From Pseudomonas palleroniana (GTDB lineage Bacteria; Pseudomonadota; Gammaproteobacteria; Pseudomonadales; Pseudomonadaceae): a DNA stretch of 64,000 nucleotides. Of this stretch, positions 19,971-29,943 are shown in pieces. Below the pieces are notes generated by a model. That model did no database searches. It was not told the origin of the DNA and was given only the letters and a program-made list of their open reading frames with translations. The stretch spans positions 1 through 64,000 of the forward strand of contig NZ_PYWX01000012.1 in the NCBI RefSeq assembly GCF_003031675.1, read 5' to 3'. The translations under genes and the position numbers were made by a program. How positions within the stretch are numbered: position 1 is the first letter of the stretch; every line of letters starts with the position of its first letter.

Positions 19971-21344
19971 CTAGAGCGTCTTGGCGGTAGTCCTGCCTAC
20001 CAATTCCACCCGGCACCCAGGCTGCGCATCGCTGACCGTCAGTTGCATGTCATGCAGCCGCGCCACCGCCGCCACCATGCTCAACCCCAGCCCATTGCCC
20101 GGTGTGTGCCGGCTCGCTTCGGCGCGATACAAGCGGCGTAGTACCGCCTGGCGCTCGGCTTCGGGAATGCCGGGGCCGTTGTCGGTCACGTGAATGCCGG
20201 TCCAGGCCGCATCGGCAATCACGCTCAGCCGCACCTGGCTGTGCCCGGGTGAAAACTTGATGGCGTTATCCAGCAAATTGCACAGCGCATCGAATAACAG
20301 TTGCGCATCACCGGCGATGATCACCGGGGTGTCGTGGGTGTCGACGCTGAGGACCGTGCCACGCTCTTCGGCGAGCGGCTCGTAAAGCTCGGCGGCGTCG
20401 GCGGCGATCAGGTTGAGGTCGACCGGGGCGAAGTGGCTGCGCCGGGCGCTGTTTTCGATTTCAGAGATGCGCAGCAATGCCTTGAAGGTCAGCAGCAACC
20501 CCTTGGCCTCGCTCAGCGCGGCGTCCACGCTGGCGGCATAGTCGGCGGGGGCCATGTCACGGCGTTGTGCACGCTCAAGGCCGGCGATCAGGCGGGTCAA
20601 AGGGGTGCGCAGGTCATGGGCGATGTCATCGCACACGCCTTTGACCTCGCTCATCAAGCGTTCCAACTCATCGAGCATGCCGTTGACCACCTGGGCCAGG
20701 CGGTCGATGTCGTCGTTGTTGCCGCGTACCGGCAGGCGGCCGCTCAGGTCGCCTTCGATAATGCCTGTGATCGAACGGCTGACCTTGTCCAGGCGACGAT
20801 GGGCCAGGTAGCCCAGCCCCACCGCGCCCACCAGGCCGACCAGCAGCAACAGCAGCCCGCCGGAGATCAGTGCATTGATCAGCAGTTCGTCGAATTCGCG
20901 GATGTCATGCACATCCTGGGCAACCAGCAGCAGCTTGCCGTCATCCAGTCGATGTACGATAAAACGCACGGGCCGGTGGTGCCCGTTGGCCTTGAGCCAG
21001 CGAAATTCCTGGGGTTTGTCCAACGCCGTATACGCCGGCAACTGACGAATCGCGCCGGCAATGAACTGCCCCTGTGCATCGAACAGGCTGTGGGGCAGGC
21101 GGCCGTCGGTGTCTTGGGCGGCGTGTTTGCGGATTTCATGCAGGCGCAACTCGGCGTCTTGTGCACTGCGGTTTTCCACCTGGCGATACAGCGCGGTATC
21201 CGCTTCGGTTTTCAGGTAGAACGAGGTCTGCCAGTAGATATAGCCGAACAACGCCAGGAACGAGCAGCCGAACAGACCCAGAAACAAGAGCCCGGTACGA
21301 AAGCTGATGGTCCGCGGGATTTCACTCAGGCGTGCGAAGGACAT
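19971..21344 (-). CDS. Sensor histidine kinase
   Basis: A 457-residue kinase. The spans at about residues 18-38 and 156-180 enclose a periplasmic domain of roughly 115 residues, followed by HAMP, an H-box with His243 (DDIAHDLRTPLTRL), the N-box LCNLLDNAIKFSPG and G-boxes DNGPGIP and GNGLGLSMV. The DIAHDLRTPL form is typical of the CusS/TctE-like group. It overlaps its response regulator by 23 bases. Confidence 0.9.
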   Translation of the reverse strand: MSFARLSEIPRTISFRTGLLFLGLFGCSFLALFGYIYWQTSFYLKTEADTALYRQVENRSAQDAELRLHEIRKHAAQDTDGRLPHSLFDAQGQFIAGAIRQLPAYTALDKPQEFRWLKANGHHRPVRFIVHRLDDGKLLLVAQDVHDIREFDELLINALISGGLLLLLVGLVGAVGLGYLAHRRLDKVSRSITGIIEGDLSGRLPVRGNNDDIDRLAQVVNGMLDELERLMSEVKGVCDDIAHDLRTPLTRLIAGLERAQRRDMAPADYAASVDAALSEAKGLLLTFKALLRISEIENSARRSHFAPVDLNLIAADAAELYEPLAEERGTVLSVDTHDTPVIIAGDAQLLFDALCNLLDNAIKFSPGHSQVRLSVIADAAWTGIHVTDNGPGIPEAERQAVLRRLYRAEASRHTPGNGLGLSMVAAVARLHDMQLTVSDAQPGCRVELVGRTTAKTL

Positions 21345-22014
21345 AGCCGGCTCCTCGCACGGTATGGATCATCTGCCCTTCGCCGTCGCCATCGATTTTA
21401 CGGCGCAGGCGGCCGATGTGCACTTCGATGACATTGGTGCGCTCGTCGTAGCGGTAATTCCACACGGCCTCGAACAGCATGGTGCGGGTGATGACCAGGC
21501 CGGCGTTGCGCATCAGGTGTTCGAGCAGGGCGTATTCGCGCGGGACCAGTTCGATGGTGCGCTCGCCACGGCGTACGGTACGGCGCAGCAGGTCGACTTC
21601 CAGGTTGGCCACGCGCAGGTGGGTTTCCGGCGCCGGGGCCACCGGTTCGGCGCGGCGGCGGTTGAGCGCATCCAGGCGAGCGGTCAGCTCAATGAATTCG
21701 AAAGGTTTGGTCAGGTAGTCATCGCCACCGGCACGCAGCCCGCGTACGCGTTCATCCAGGGCGCTCAAGGCGCTGAGGATCAGCACCGGCGTGGTGGTGC
21801 CCGCCGCGCGCAATGCAGTGAGCACGCCCAGGCCATCGAGGCCGCCGGGCAACATGCGGTCGAGCACGATCAGGTCAAACGGCTCGCTCAAGGCTTTGAG
21901 CAGGCCGTCGCGACCGTTCAGCGCCGTGGTCACGCTGAAGCCGTAGTCGATCAGCGCCAGTTCGATTTCGCGGGCGGTGGTTAAGTCGTCTTCAACGACC
22001 AGAACATGAGTCAT
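21322..22014 (-). CDS. OmpR-family response regulator
   Basis: A 230-residue regulator with phospho-acceptor Asp52 (LIVLDRMLPG) and Lys in YLTKPFEF. The winged helix includes NVIEVHIGRLRRKID and ends with VRGAGYVLR. The start at 22014 (MTHVLVVEDD) fits the family; a longer frame to 22032 exists. It is divergent from another response regulator gene 117 bases away and overlaps the kinase gene downstream. Confidence 0.9.
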   Translation of the reverse strand: MTHVLVVEDDLTTAREIELALIDYGFSVTTALNGRDGLLKALSEPFDLIVLDRMLPGGLDGLGVLTALRAAGTTTPVLILSALSALDERVRGLRAGGDDYLTKPFEFIELTARLDALNRRRAEPVAPAPETHLRVANLEVDLLRRTVRRGERTIELVPREYALLEHLMRNAGLVITRTMLFEAVWNYRYDERTNVIEVHIGRLRRKIDGDGEGQMIHTVRGAGYVLRTPE

Positions 22015-22130
22015 GGCAAGAGAACCGGTCACGTCTTCAGGGCAGAGGTGGCATAGTGTGGCAAAGCCTGGAGCGGCGCCACGTTCCCGCCAGATAAATT
22101 AAAGTTTAGATTCGAGCTGGAGATACAAGC

Positions 22131-22799
22131 GTGCGCATTCTTGTGGTTGAAGATGACGAGCAGACCGCCAACTACCTGCTGCGCGGTTTAAGCGAAAGCG
22201 GGCATGTGGTGGATGTGGCCGTGGACGGCACCAGCGGCCTCGGCCTGGCGCTGGAGGGCATTCACGACGTGTTGATCGTCGACCGGCGCCTGCCGGGCCT
22301 GGACGGCATTGCCTTGGTCAAGGCACTGCGCGCACGCCAGTCGCGGGTGCCGGTGTTGATGCTCAGCGCCCAATCATCGACTCGCGACAAGGTCGAGGGC
22401 CTGCAAGCGGGTTGCGATGATTACCTGTCCAAGCCCTATGCGTTTGCCGAAGTGCTGGCGCGACTCGATGCGTTGCTGCGCGGCCGCGAGCAATCGGGCA
22501 GAACCCTGCACGTCGGCGAGTTGCAACTTGACTGCGCCACCCGCACCGCCGTGCGCCAGGGGCGTAGCATTGCCTTGCAGCACCGCGAAGCCCTGTTGCT
22601 GGAAAAGCTCATGCGCCACAGTGGCCAGGTGGTGACCCGCGACATGTTGCTCGACAGTGCCTGGGACTATGACTTCGACCCCAACGACAACGTGATCGAC
22701 AAACACATCCACCGCTTGCGGCGCAAATTGGATGAAGGCTTCGAGTACTCGCTGATCAAGACCATCCCCGGGGCCGGCTACAGTTTCCAGGTTTCTTAA
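22131..22799 (+). CDS. OmpR-family response regulator of the RND efflux operon
   Basis: A 222-residue regulator, GTG start at 22131. Asp51 (LIVDRRLPG) is the phospho-acceptor, Lys lies in YLSKPYAF, and the DNA-binding domain includes NVIDKHIHRLRRKLD. Its cognate kinase is most likely the one at the far end of the same gene run (28513). The motif AAAGTTTA lies just before its start and again in the gap before the outer membrane gene, which suggests that it binds both. Confidence 0.9.
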   Translation: MRILVVEDDEQTANYLLRGLSESGHVVDVAVDGTSGLGLALEGIHDVLIVDRRLPGLDGIALVKALRARQSRVPVLMLSAQSSTRDKVEGLQAGCDDYLSKPYAFAEVLARLDALLRGREQSGRTLHVGELQLDCATRTAVRQGRSIALQHREALLLEKLMRHSGQVVTRDMLLDSAWDYDFDPNDNVIDKHIHRLRRKLDEGFEYSLIKTIPGAGYSFQVS

Positions 22800-22881
22800 A
22801 CAAAAGTTTATCGACTGACGAACGCCCTGGCAGGCACCTCTCGCTATCTTCGCCGCATTCTTTAGCGGGGGGCGGGTGCCC

Positions 22882-24258
22882 ATGTCAGTTGCAAGAACCT
22901 CTTTATGGCTTGTCGGCCTGCTGCTCAGCGGTTGTTCGATGGTGCCCGATTATCAAACACCCACCTTACCCCTGGCCGCGCAATGGGATGCCGGGGCGTC
23001 GGCGTCGGCGGCGCAGGGCGGGCGCTGGTGGCGCGAATTCCACAGCGCCGAGCTGGACCAGTTGATCGCCCGTGGCCTGGCCGCCAACTACACGCTCAAG
23101 GCGGCGGTCAGTCGTATCGATGAAGCCCGCGCTTCGTCGCAAGTGGCGGGCGCGGCGCAGTTTCCGGCGCTGAATCTGGGAGGCAACTTCCAACGCCAGA
23201 ACAATTACGGCACCACACCAAAACGCAGCGTGTTTGCCGAAGCCACCTATGAGCTGGACTTCTGGGGCAAACAGCGTGCAGCGGCAGACTCGGCAGACGC
23301 ACTGGCCAAGGCTACGGTGTTTGATGCCGGCACCTTGCGTATGAGCTTGAGCGCAAGCATCGCCGACAGTTATTTCCAGGTGCTGTCCCTGCAAGAGCGC
23401 CTGCGCCTGGCCCAATCCATCGCCGACGATGCGCGCCAAGTGCTCGACCTGGTGGAGGTGCAAGCCCGCCAGGGCGCCGTGTCCAACCTGGAAGTGGCCC
23501 AGCAGCGCAACGCCCTGCAAACCTTCGAAGCGGCCATGCCACCGCTGCGCCAGCAGCGCGACCAGGCGTTGTATCAATTGGCGGTGCTGGTCGGAGCGCC
23601 GCCCGAGGGCTTCCATTTGCAAGGGGAGGGGCTCAAGGGTCTGCAAATTCCGCAGCCGACCACGGGCCTGCCGATTGGGCTGCTGCGCCAGCGCCCGGAC
23701 ATTCAGGCCGCCGAAGCGCGCCTGGTATCGGCCAACTTCGATGTCGGCGTGGCGCGTGCAGCGTTTCTGCCCAACCTGTCCCTGGACCTGCTGGGCGGTA
23801 TCGACACCCTGGCCGGCGGGCAAATCTGGAGCGCCATCGGCACCCTCAGCCAGCCGCTGTTCCAAGGCGGCCAACTCAAGGGCCAACTGCATTTCGATCA
23901 AGCCCATGTGCAGGAGCTGACCGCCAGCTACCGCGAATCGATCATCGAGGCCCTGCAAGACGTCGAGACCCAACTGAGCGCTACCCGTGAGCTGGACAAG
24001 AGCTACGCGCTCAACCAGGCCGCTGTCGACTCGGCCCGCGAAGCCGCGCGCCTGGCCCAGGTGCGCTACCGCTTGGGCTCCACCGATTTCCAGACGCTGT
24101 TGATCGTCGAGCGCACCCAGTACCAGGCCGAAGACAGCCTGCTTCAGGTGCGCCTGCAGCATTTACAGGCCGCCGTCGGTTTGTTCCGCGCTCTGGGTGG
24201 GGACTTCTCCGTCGCCGGCCTTGCTTCCCAATCTCCCGTACAGGTGGCTCAGCCATGA
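22882..24258 (+). CDS. RND efflux outer membrane lipoprotein (NodT/OprM family)
   Basis: A 458-residue outer membrane factor. The signal peptide ends in lipobox LLSGCS, so the protein is lipidated at the cysteine near residue 19. It carries two repeats of the OEP domain, each with long helices, and the motifs RWWREFHSAELDQLI and IGLLRQRPDIQAAEARL are family hallmarks. It overlaps the adaptor gene by four bases. Confidence 0.92.
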   Translation: MSVARTSLWLVGLLLSGCSMVPDYQTPTLPLAAQWDAGASASAAQGGRWWREFHSAELDQLIARGLAANYTLKAAVSRIDEARASSQVAGAAQFPALNLGGNFQRQNNYGTTPKRSVFAEATYELDFWGKQRAAADSADALAKATVFDAGTLRMSLSASIADSYFQVLSLQERLRLAQSIADDARQVLDLVEVQARQGAVSNLEVAQQRNALQTFEAAMPPLRQQRDQALYQLAVLVGAPPEGFHLQGEGLKGLQIPQPTTGLPIGLLRQRPDIQAAEARLVSANFDVGVARAAFLPNLSLDLLGGIDTLAGGQIWSAIGTLSQPLFQGGQLKGQLHFDQAHVQELTASYRESIIEALQDVETQLSATRELDKSYALNQAAVDSAREAARLAQVRYRLGSTDFQTLLIVERTQYQAEDSLLQVRLQHLQAAVGLFRALGGDFSVAGLASQSPVQVAQP

Positions 24259-25418
24259 GTGTCTCCAATTCCCGTCATCGCCTGGTTCTGGGCACCCTGA
24301 TCGTGCTGTCGCTGGCCGCCGTGGCCGGGGGCGTTCATTGGGTCCGGCGCGCGCAGGCCGCACCGCTGCCGGTGGAGGCAAGTGCCGTGCCGGTACGTTT
24401 GTCGACGGTCAGCCGTCAGGACTTGCCGATCTGGATCAGCGCCATCGGCAATGTGCAGGCGCTCAACAGCGTCAATGTGCGGGTGCGGGTCGACGGCGAG
24501 TTGCAAAAGATCCTGTTCAACGAAGGCCAGATGGTCAGCGCCGGCAGCCTGCTCGCGGTGATCGACCCACGGGTGTATCAGGCGCAAGTCGCCCAGGCCC
24601 AGGCACTGGTGGCTAAAGATCAGGCACAACTGGCCAACCTGCGTGTCGACCTCGACCGCGCCAGCAAATTGGCCGCCGCCAAGGCCGGGCCGACCCAGGA
24701 TGTGGACACCTTCCGTGCCCAACTGGCTGCGCAACAGGCCACGGTGCAGGCTGATCAGGCCGCGCTGGACAGCGCACGCCTGCAGTTGGAGTTCACCCAG
24801 GTCAAGGCGCCGTTCACCGGGCGCACCGGCCAGCGCCTGCTGGATGTCGGCGCTATTGCCCACGGCGCCGAGGCCACGGGGCTGGTGACCATTACCCAGA
24901 TGAACCCGATTTCGGTGGCGTTTGCCGTGTCCCAGGATGACTTGGCCGAGATTCTTCAAGAGAACGCCAAGGGCGCGTTGCAGGTGGTGGCGATGACCCG
25001 CGATGGCCGCCAGGCGATTGCGCAGGGGCGCTTGAGCTTTATCGACAGCCAGGTGGCGGCGGCCAGCGGTCAGGTGCAGCTCAAGGCGCAATTCGATAAC
25101 ACCGCCGGCCAGCTGTGGCCGGGTGAACTGGTCAGCGCGCGCTTGCTGGTGCAAACCCACCAGGATGTGACTGTGGTACCTGCCGAGGCCGTGCAGTTCG
25201 GCCGCCAAGGCAATTTTGTGTACGTGGTGGGCGACGATCAGCGCTTGCAACCCCGGCAGGTCGACGCCGGTACCGTGGTCGACGGCAAACAGTGGATTCG
25301 CCAGGGCTTGAACGCCGGGGAAACCGTCGTGGTACAAGGCCAATCCCGTGTCGCCCCCGGCGTCAAGGTGATGCCCGCCAACACCGACACTGCCGTGCTG
25401 GCGGAGACCAAGCCATGA
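24255..25418 (+). CDS. RND efflux periplasmic adaptor (membrane fusion protein)
   Basis: A 387-residue adaptor with a single N-terminal membrane span, a lipoyl half-motif VRVRVDGELQKILFNEGQMV, an alpha-hairpin of about 80 residues and the beta-barrel segment FTQVKAPFTGRTGQRLLDVG. The layout matches MdtA-type adaptors. It is joined by ATGA overlaps to the outer membrane gene before and the pump gene after. Confidence 0.92.
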   Translation: MSVSNSRHRLVLGTLIVLSLAAVAGGVHWVRRAQAAPLPVEASAVPVRLSTVSRQDLPIWISAIGNVQALNSVNVRVRVDGELQKILFNEGQMVSAGSLLAVIDPRVYQAQVAQAQALVAKDQAQLANLRVDLDRASKLAAAKAGPTQDVDTFRAQLAAQQATVQADQAALDSARLQLEFTQVKAPFTGRTGQRLLDVGAIAHGAEATGLVTITQMNPISVAFAVSQDDLAEILQENAKGALQVVAMTRDGRQAIAQGRLSFIDSQVAAASGQVQLKAQFDNTAGQLWPGELVSARLLVQTHQDVTVVPAEAVQFGRQGNFVYVVGDDQRLQPRQVDAGTVVDGKQWIRQGLNAGETVVVQGQSRVAPGVKVMPANTDTAVLAETKP

Positions 25419-28400
25419 GGGGCCTGGCCGGTTTGATTCAACGCCGCGTCGGCCTCAGCCTGTTGGCGGTGGGCGTGATGCTGCTGGGCGCGTTTGCCTA
25501 CTTCCAGTTGCCGGTGGCACCGCTGCCGACCGTGGATTTCCCGACGATTCAGGTCACCGCCAAACTCTCCGGCGCCAGCGCCGAAACCATGGCCTCCTCG
25601 GTGGCGACGCCGTTGGAGCGGGCGTTCGCCGCCGTGCCGCAAGTCACCTCGATGACCTCATCGAGCGCCGCCGGCAAGACTCAGATCGTCCTGCAGTTCG
25701 ATCTCAACCGTGACATCGACGGTGCGGCCCAGGATGTGCAGACCGCGATCAATACCGCCACGCCCAACCTGCCCAAGACGATGTCCAGCGCGCCGACCTT
25801 CAACAAGGTCAACCCGGCCGAAGGCACCGTGCTGTCCCTGGCGGTCACGTCGCCCACACGCACCTTGCCGGAGCTGGACCGCTACGCCGACAACTACATC
25901 GCCCAGCGCCTGTCGCAGATGCCCGGTGTGGGTCTGGTGGATTTTCACGGTGAACAGAAACCTGCCGTGCGCGTGCAGATCGACCCGGATGCGCTGGCCG
26001 CCCGTGACCTGACGCTGGAGGACGTGCGCAGCGTGATCGGTGTCAGCACGCTCGATCAACCCAAGGGCAGCCTCGACGGGCCCAGCCGCTCCATCACCCT
26101 TGGCGCCACCGACCAGATGCTTGACCCGCAGCATTACCGGGACCAGGTCATCGCCTATAAAAATGGCATGCCGATCAAGCTCGGCGACCTCGGCCGCGTC
26201 ATCGCCGGGGCCGAAGACACCCAGCAAGCCGCCCAGTTGGGGCGTGAGCCGACGGTGATCGTCGATATTCATAAACAGCCGGGCTTCAACCTGCTGTCGA
26301 CGATCGCCACGCTCAAGGCCAAGTTGCCTGAACTCACCGCTTCGTTGCCGCGCGATGTGCAGGTCCAGGTGGTCGGCGATCGCACGCAAACCATCGAAGC
26401 CTCGGTCAACGACATGCAATTCACCTTGCTGCTGTCTATCGCGCTGGTGGTCGTGGTGATCTTTATCTTCTTGCGCAAGGCCACGGCCACGCTGATTCCG
26501 AGCCTGACCATCCCGCTGTCGCTGGTGGCCACGTTCGGCGTGATGTACCTGTTGGGCTATAGCCTCGACAACCTGTCGATCATGGGCCTGGCGATTGCCG
26601 TGGGTTTTGTGGTGGACGATGCCATTGTGGTGATGGAAAACATCGTGCGTCACCTGGAAATGGGCAAGTCGCGCTTGCAGTCGGCGGTGGATGGCCTGCG
26701 CGAAGTAGCGTTCACCATTGTGTCGATGACGGTGTCATTGATTGCGGTATTCCTGCCGATTTTGTTGATGTCGGGGATCGTCGGGCGCTTGATGCGCGAG
26801 TTTGCAGTGACGGTCAGCGTGGCGATCCTGATGTCGTGCATCGTTTCGCTGACCATTACGCCCATGCTTTGCGCCTGGCTGCTCAAACCTCACGCCGAGC
26901 AACCAGAGGGACGCTTCGCCCAGGCGTGCGAGCGCGCCTTCACGCGCTTGCACAATGGCTACCGACGCAGCCTGGACTGGGTGCTGGACCATCAGCGCAT
27001 GACCCTGGCGGTCGCCATTGCGACCTTGGCCGCTACGGCGGTGCTGTACGTAGGCATTCCCAAGGGCTTCTTCCCACAGCAGGACAACGGCCTGATCCAG
27101 GGTGTGGCCGAAGCGGCGCCGGATATCTCGCCGTCGGCGATGCGTGCCCAGGTCAACCGCGCCGCCGAAGTCATCGGCCAAGACCCCGCGGTGGCACGCG
27201 TGTATTTCTGGATCGGTCCCAACCCGACCGTCAGCCAGGGCAAGGTGATGATCAACCTCAAGCCCTTCAGCGAGCGCACCGCCAGTGCCGCTGACGTGAT
27301 CCGTCGCTTGCAGCCGGCGCTGGATCGCCTGGACGGTGTGAAAGTGTTCATGCAGGCCAACCAGGACATCCAGATCGGCGGTCGCGCCAGCAAGACCCAA
27401 TACCAATACACCCTGCAAGACCCGGACAGCGTTGAATTGGACCACTGGAGCGGCGTGCTGCTGGCCAAGCTCAAGACCTTGGCGCAACTGCAGCATGTGA
27501 CCTCCGACCAGCAGCAGGCCATCGCCCAGTCGACCCTGGTGATCGACCGCCCGACCGCCGCGCGCCTGGGCGTGACGGTGCAGGCGATTGATGACGTGCT
27601 GTACGACGCCTTCGGCCAGCGCCAGGTCGCAACGATGTTCACCCAATTGGACCAGAACCATGTGATCCTCGAACTCGACCCGAGCTGGCAAACCTCCACC
27701 GCCACCCTGGCGCATCTGTTTGTGCGCGCCAGTTCCGGCGCGCGGGTGCCGCTCAACCTGCTGGCGAGCGTGCAGACCGAGCAAGTGCCGATCATCATCA
27801 ACCATCAGGGCGTGTTCCCGGCGATTACGCTGTCGTTCGACCTGGCGCCCGGCCAAGCCCTGAGCAATGCCGTGGATGCCATCAACCAGGCGAGCCTGGC
27901 GGTGGCGATGCCGGACACCGTGGTCGGCAGTTTCCAGGGGACCGCCCAGGCGTTCCAGGACTCGCTGAAGTCGCAACCGTGGTTGATCCTGGCGGCGATC
28001 CTCACGGTGTACATCGTGCTCGGTGTGCTTTACGAGAACGCGATTCACCCACTGACGATTATTTCGACGTTGCCGTCTGCCGGGTTTGGCGCCTTGCTGG
28101 CGCTGATGCTGTGCGGCCAGGACCTGTCGGTGCTGGGCATGATCGGCATCATCCTGCTGATCGGCATCGTCAAGAAAAACGCGATCATGATCGTCGACTT
28201 CACCTTGCAGGCCCAGCAGCAGGGTATGTCGCCCCGCGAGGCGGTGCGCGAAGGCTGCTTGCTGCGCTTGCGGCCGATCCTGATGACCTCGCTGGCCGCT
28301 TTGCTGGGCGCGGTGCCGCTGGCGTTCGGGCATGGGGCCGGGGCTGAATTGCGCCAACCGTTGGGTATCGCGATTGTCGGCGGGTTGGCGGTTTCGCAGA

Positions 28401-28492
28401 TTCTTACGCTATACACCACTCCCGTAGTCTATCTTTGGTTCGAACGGCGGCGTCGCAAGGCACTGCCCGACACCAAGGGTATTGCGGTTTGA
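25415..28492 (+). CDS. RND multidrug efflux pump, MdtC/MuxC-like
   Basis: A 1025-residue inner-membrane proton antiporter. It has twelve spans and two large periplasmic loops. The N-terminal PTVDFPTIQV is characteristic of the MdtB/MdtC branch, and the proton-relay acids appear in GFVVDDAIVVMENIVRHLE. The ATG at 25415 overlaps the adaptor stop codon; upstream frame extension is out of context. MdtBC pumps usually pair two RND subunits, but here only one is present, so it may act as a homotrimer. Confidence 0.92.
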   Translation: MRGLAGLIQRRVGLSLLAVGVMLLGAFAYFQLPVAPLPTVDFPTIQVTAKLSGASAETMASSVATPLERAFAAVPQVTSMTSSSAAGKTQIVLQFDLNRDIDGAAQDVQTAINTATPNLPKTMSSAPTFNKVNPAEGTVLSLAVTSPTRTLPELDRYADNYIAQRLSQMPGVGLVDFHGEQKPAVRVQIDPDALAARDLTLEDVRSVIGVSTLDQPKGSLDGPSRSITLGATDQMLDPQHYRDQVIAYKNGMPIKLGDLGRVIAGAEDTQQAAQLGREPTVIVDIHKQPGFNLLSTIATLKAKLPELTASLPRDVQVQVVGDRTQTIEASVNDMQFTLLLSIALVVVVIFIFLRKATATLIPSLTIPLSLVATFGVMYLLGYSLDNLSIMGLAIAVGFVVDDAIVVMENIVRHLEMGKSRLQSAVDGLREVAFTIVSMTVSLIAVFLPILLMSGIVGRLMREFAVTVSVAILMSCIVSLTITPMLCAWLLKPHAEQPEGRFAQACERAFTRLHNGYRRSLDWVLDHQRMTLAVAIATLAATAVLYVGIPKGFFPQQDNGLIQGVAEAAPDISPSAMRAQVNRAAEVIGQDPAVARVYFWIGPNPTVSQGKVMINLKPFSERTASAADVIRRLQPALDRLDGVKVFMQANQDIQIGGRASKTQYQYTLQDPDSVELDHWSGVLLAKLKTLAQLQHVTSDQQQAIAQSTLVIDRPTAARLGVTVQAIDDVLYDAFGQRQVATMFTQLDQNHVILELDPSWQTSTATLAHLFVRASSGARVPLNLLASVQTEQVPIIINHQGVFPAITLSFDLAPGQALSNAVDAINQASLAVAMPDTVVGSFQGTAQAFQDSLKSQPWLILAAILTVYIVLGVLYENAIHPLTIISTLPSAGFGALLALMLCGQDLSVLGMIGIILLIGIVKKNAIMIVDFTLQAQQQGMSPREAVREGCLLRLRPILMTSLAALLGAVPLAFGHGAGAELRQPLGIAIVGGLAVSQILTLYTTPVVYLWFERRRRKALPDTKGIAV

Positions 28493-28512
28493 ACGCGGCA
28501 GTGGAACCTCGT

Positions 28513-29793
28513 ATGGGCATGGATTTCAGGCAAAGCCTGACGAAGCGGATCGTGATTGTGTTTGCCCTGATGAGTGCCTTTGTAGCGGGAGTGTTTGCCG
28601 CAGGTATCGTGGCGACCGTGCATGTCGTCGAGTCCAAACTCACCAGTGCCGACCTTGGGGGCGGCTTGAACCGTCTGTTGCGCCAGGACGATGCTGGCGC
28701 CTGGAGCCACCACCCGGAAAAAGACGAGTTGTTTTTTGCCCAGGGCGAGTCGGGCGACATGGCCCTCGACCCGGCCCTGGCCACGCTGGCGCCGGGGTTC
28801 CAGGAAATCGAGTATCAGGGGCAGTCTTACTACGCGGTTTCCCAGGTGGTGGACGGTCGCCAATATGTGCTGCTGCGTAACCAGGAAAGCTTCGAGCAAC
28901 GCGAGCGCGTGCTGTTCGCTGCGGTGGCGGTGGGTTTTGTGCTGAGCATTCTGCTGGCGATCCTGTTGGGCCGCTTGTTGGCTCGTCGGGTCATGGCGCC
29001 CGTGATCCGCCTGGCGCGGCAGGTGCGCCATCGTGATCAGTTGCTGGACGTGGCGCCGCCCCTGCATCCGGACTACGCGGTAGATGAGGTGGGGGAGTTG
29101 GCCCTGTCCTTCGATAAGACCCTGGGTCGGCTGCGCGACGCGTTGAGCCGGGAAAAGCTCTTCACCAGTGACGTCAGCCACGAATTGCGCACGCCGCTGA
29201 TGGTATTGGCCAGCTCCTGTGAGCTGTTGCTCAGTGACCCCTCCCTGGATCAGCGCTCGGCAGCGCAGGTCGGCCGCATTGCCCGGGCCAGCGATGAAAT
29301 GCGCCAACTGGTGGACACCTTCCTGATGCTGGCGCGGGCTTCGGATGCCCGGGAAAATGGCGCGCAGGCCACCCTGAAAGAGGTGGCCGACGGTTTGGTC
29401 GAGATCTGGGGGCGGATGATTCGCGAAAAAGGCTTGACGTTCATCTATGCCAGCGAACACGCCTCGTCGCAGTTGTACAACCAGACGTTCCTGCAATCGG
29501 TCATGGGCAACCTTCTGCGCAATGCCTGGCACTACACCGACCAAGGGTTTATTCGCCTGACCCTGAGTGAGCATGGCTTCAGTGTGGAAGACAGTGGCAT
29601 CGGCATTCCCGATGACAAGCGCGAAGCGATGTTCCAACCCTTCGTACGCGGCGAACAAAGCCGTGGCGAAGGGTTGGGCCTGGGCCTGTCGCTGGTGCAG
29701 CGGATTTGCGGCATTCAGCAATGGCAGGTCGACCTCACCGCCAGAGAGCCGAACGGCTGTTGTTTCGCCGTGAGCCTGGAACGCAACGCTTGA
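28513..29793 (+). CDS. Sensor histidine kinase of the RND efflux operon
   Basis: A 426-residue kinase. The spans near residues 12-36 and 133-153 flank a periplasmic domain of about 95 residues, followed by HAMP, His223 (DVSHELRTPLMVL), the N-box NLLRNAWHYTDQG and G-boxes DSGIGIP and GLGLGLSLV. It begins 20 bases behind the pump gene and is the likely partner of the response regulator at 22131. The sensor may detect a pump substrate. Confidence 0.88.
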   Translation: MGMDFRQSLTKRIVIVFALMSAFVAGVFAAGIVATVHVVESKLTSADLGGGLNRLLRQDDAGAWSHHPEKDELFFAQGESGDMALDPALATLAPGFQEIEYQGQSYYAVSQVVDGRQYVLLRNQESFEQRERVLFAAVAVGFVLSILLAILLGRLLARRVMAPVIRLARQVRHRDQLLDVAPPLHPDYAVDEVGELALSFDKTLGRLRDALSREKLFTSDVSHELRTPLMVLASSCELLLSDPSLDQRSAAQVGRIARASDEMRQLVDTFLMLARASDARENGAQATLKEVADGLVEIWGRMIREKGLTFIYASEHASSQLYNQTFLQSVMGNLLRNAWHYTDQGFIRLTLSEHGFSVEDSGIGIPDDKREAMFQPFVRGEQSRGEGLGLGLSLVQRICGIQQWQVDLTAREPNGCCFAVSLERNA

Positions 29794-29814
29794 TCAATGG
29801 ATGCACCGCGATCC

Positions 29815-29924
29815 AAATGTGGGACGGGGCTTGCTCCCGATGGTGGTGGGTCAGTCGGCAGATATACCCACTGACCCACCGCCATCGGGAGCAAGTCGAA
29901 TCGTTGCACCGCCCCTCCCACATT
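29815..29924. repeat. REP pair with interrupted right arm
   Basis: The arms TGTGGGACGGGGCTTGCTCC and complement are present, but the right arm is broken by about 16 extra bases (TCGAATCGTTGCACCG). It lies between convergent genes. Confidence 0.8.
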
Positions 29925-29943
29925 TAACCGAGGAGCGGCTTGT

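Noticed and set aside
26735..28357. 540-codon minus-strand open frame
   Set aside because: Shadow of the RND pump gene with no recognisable domain.
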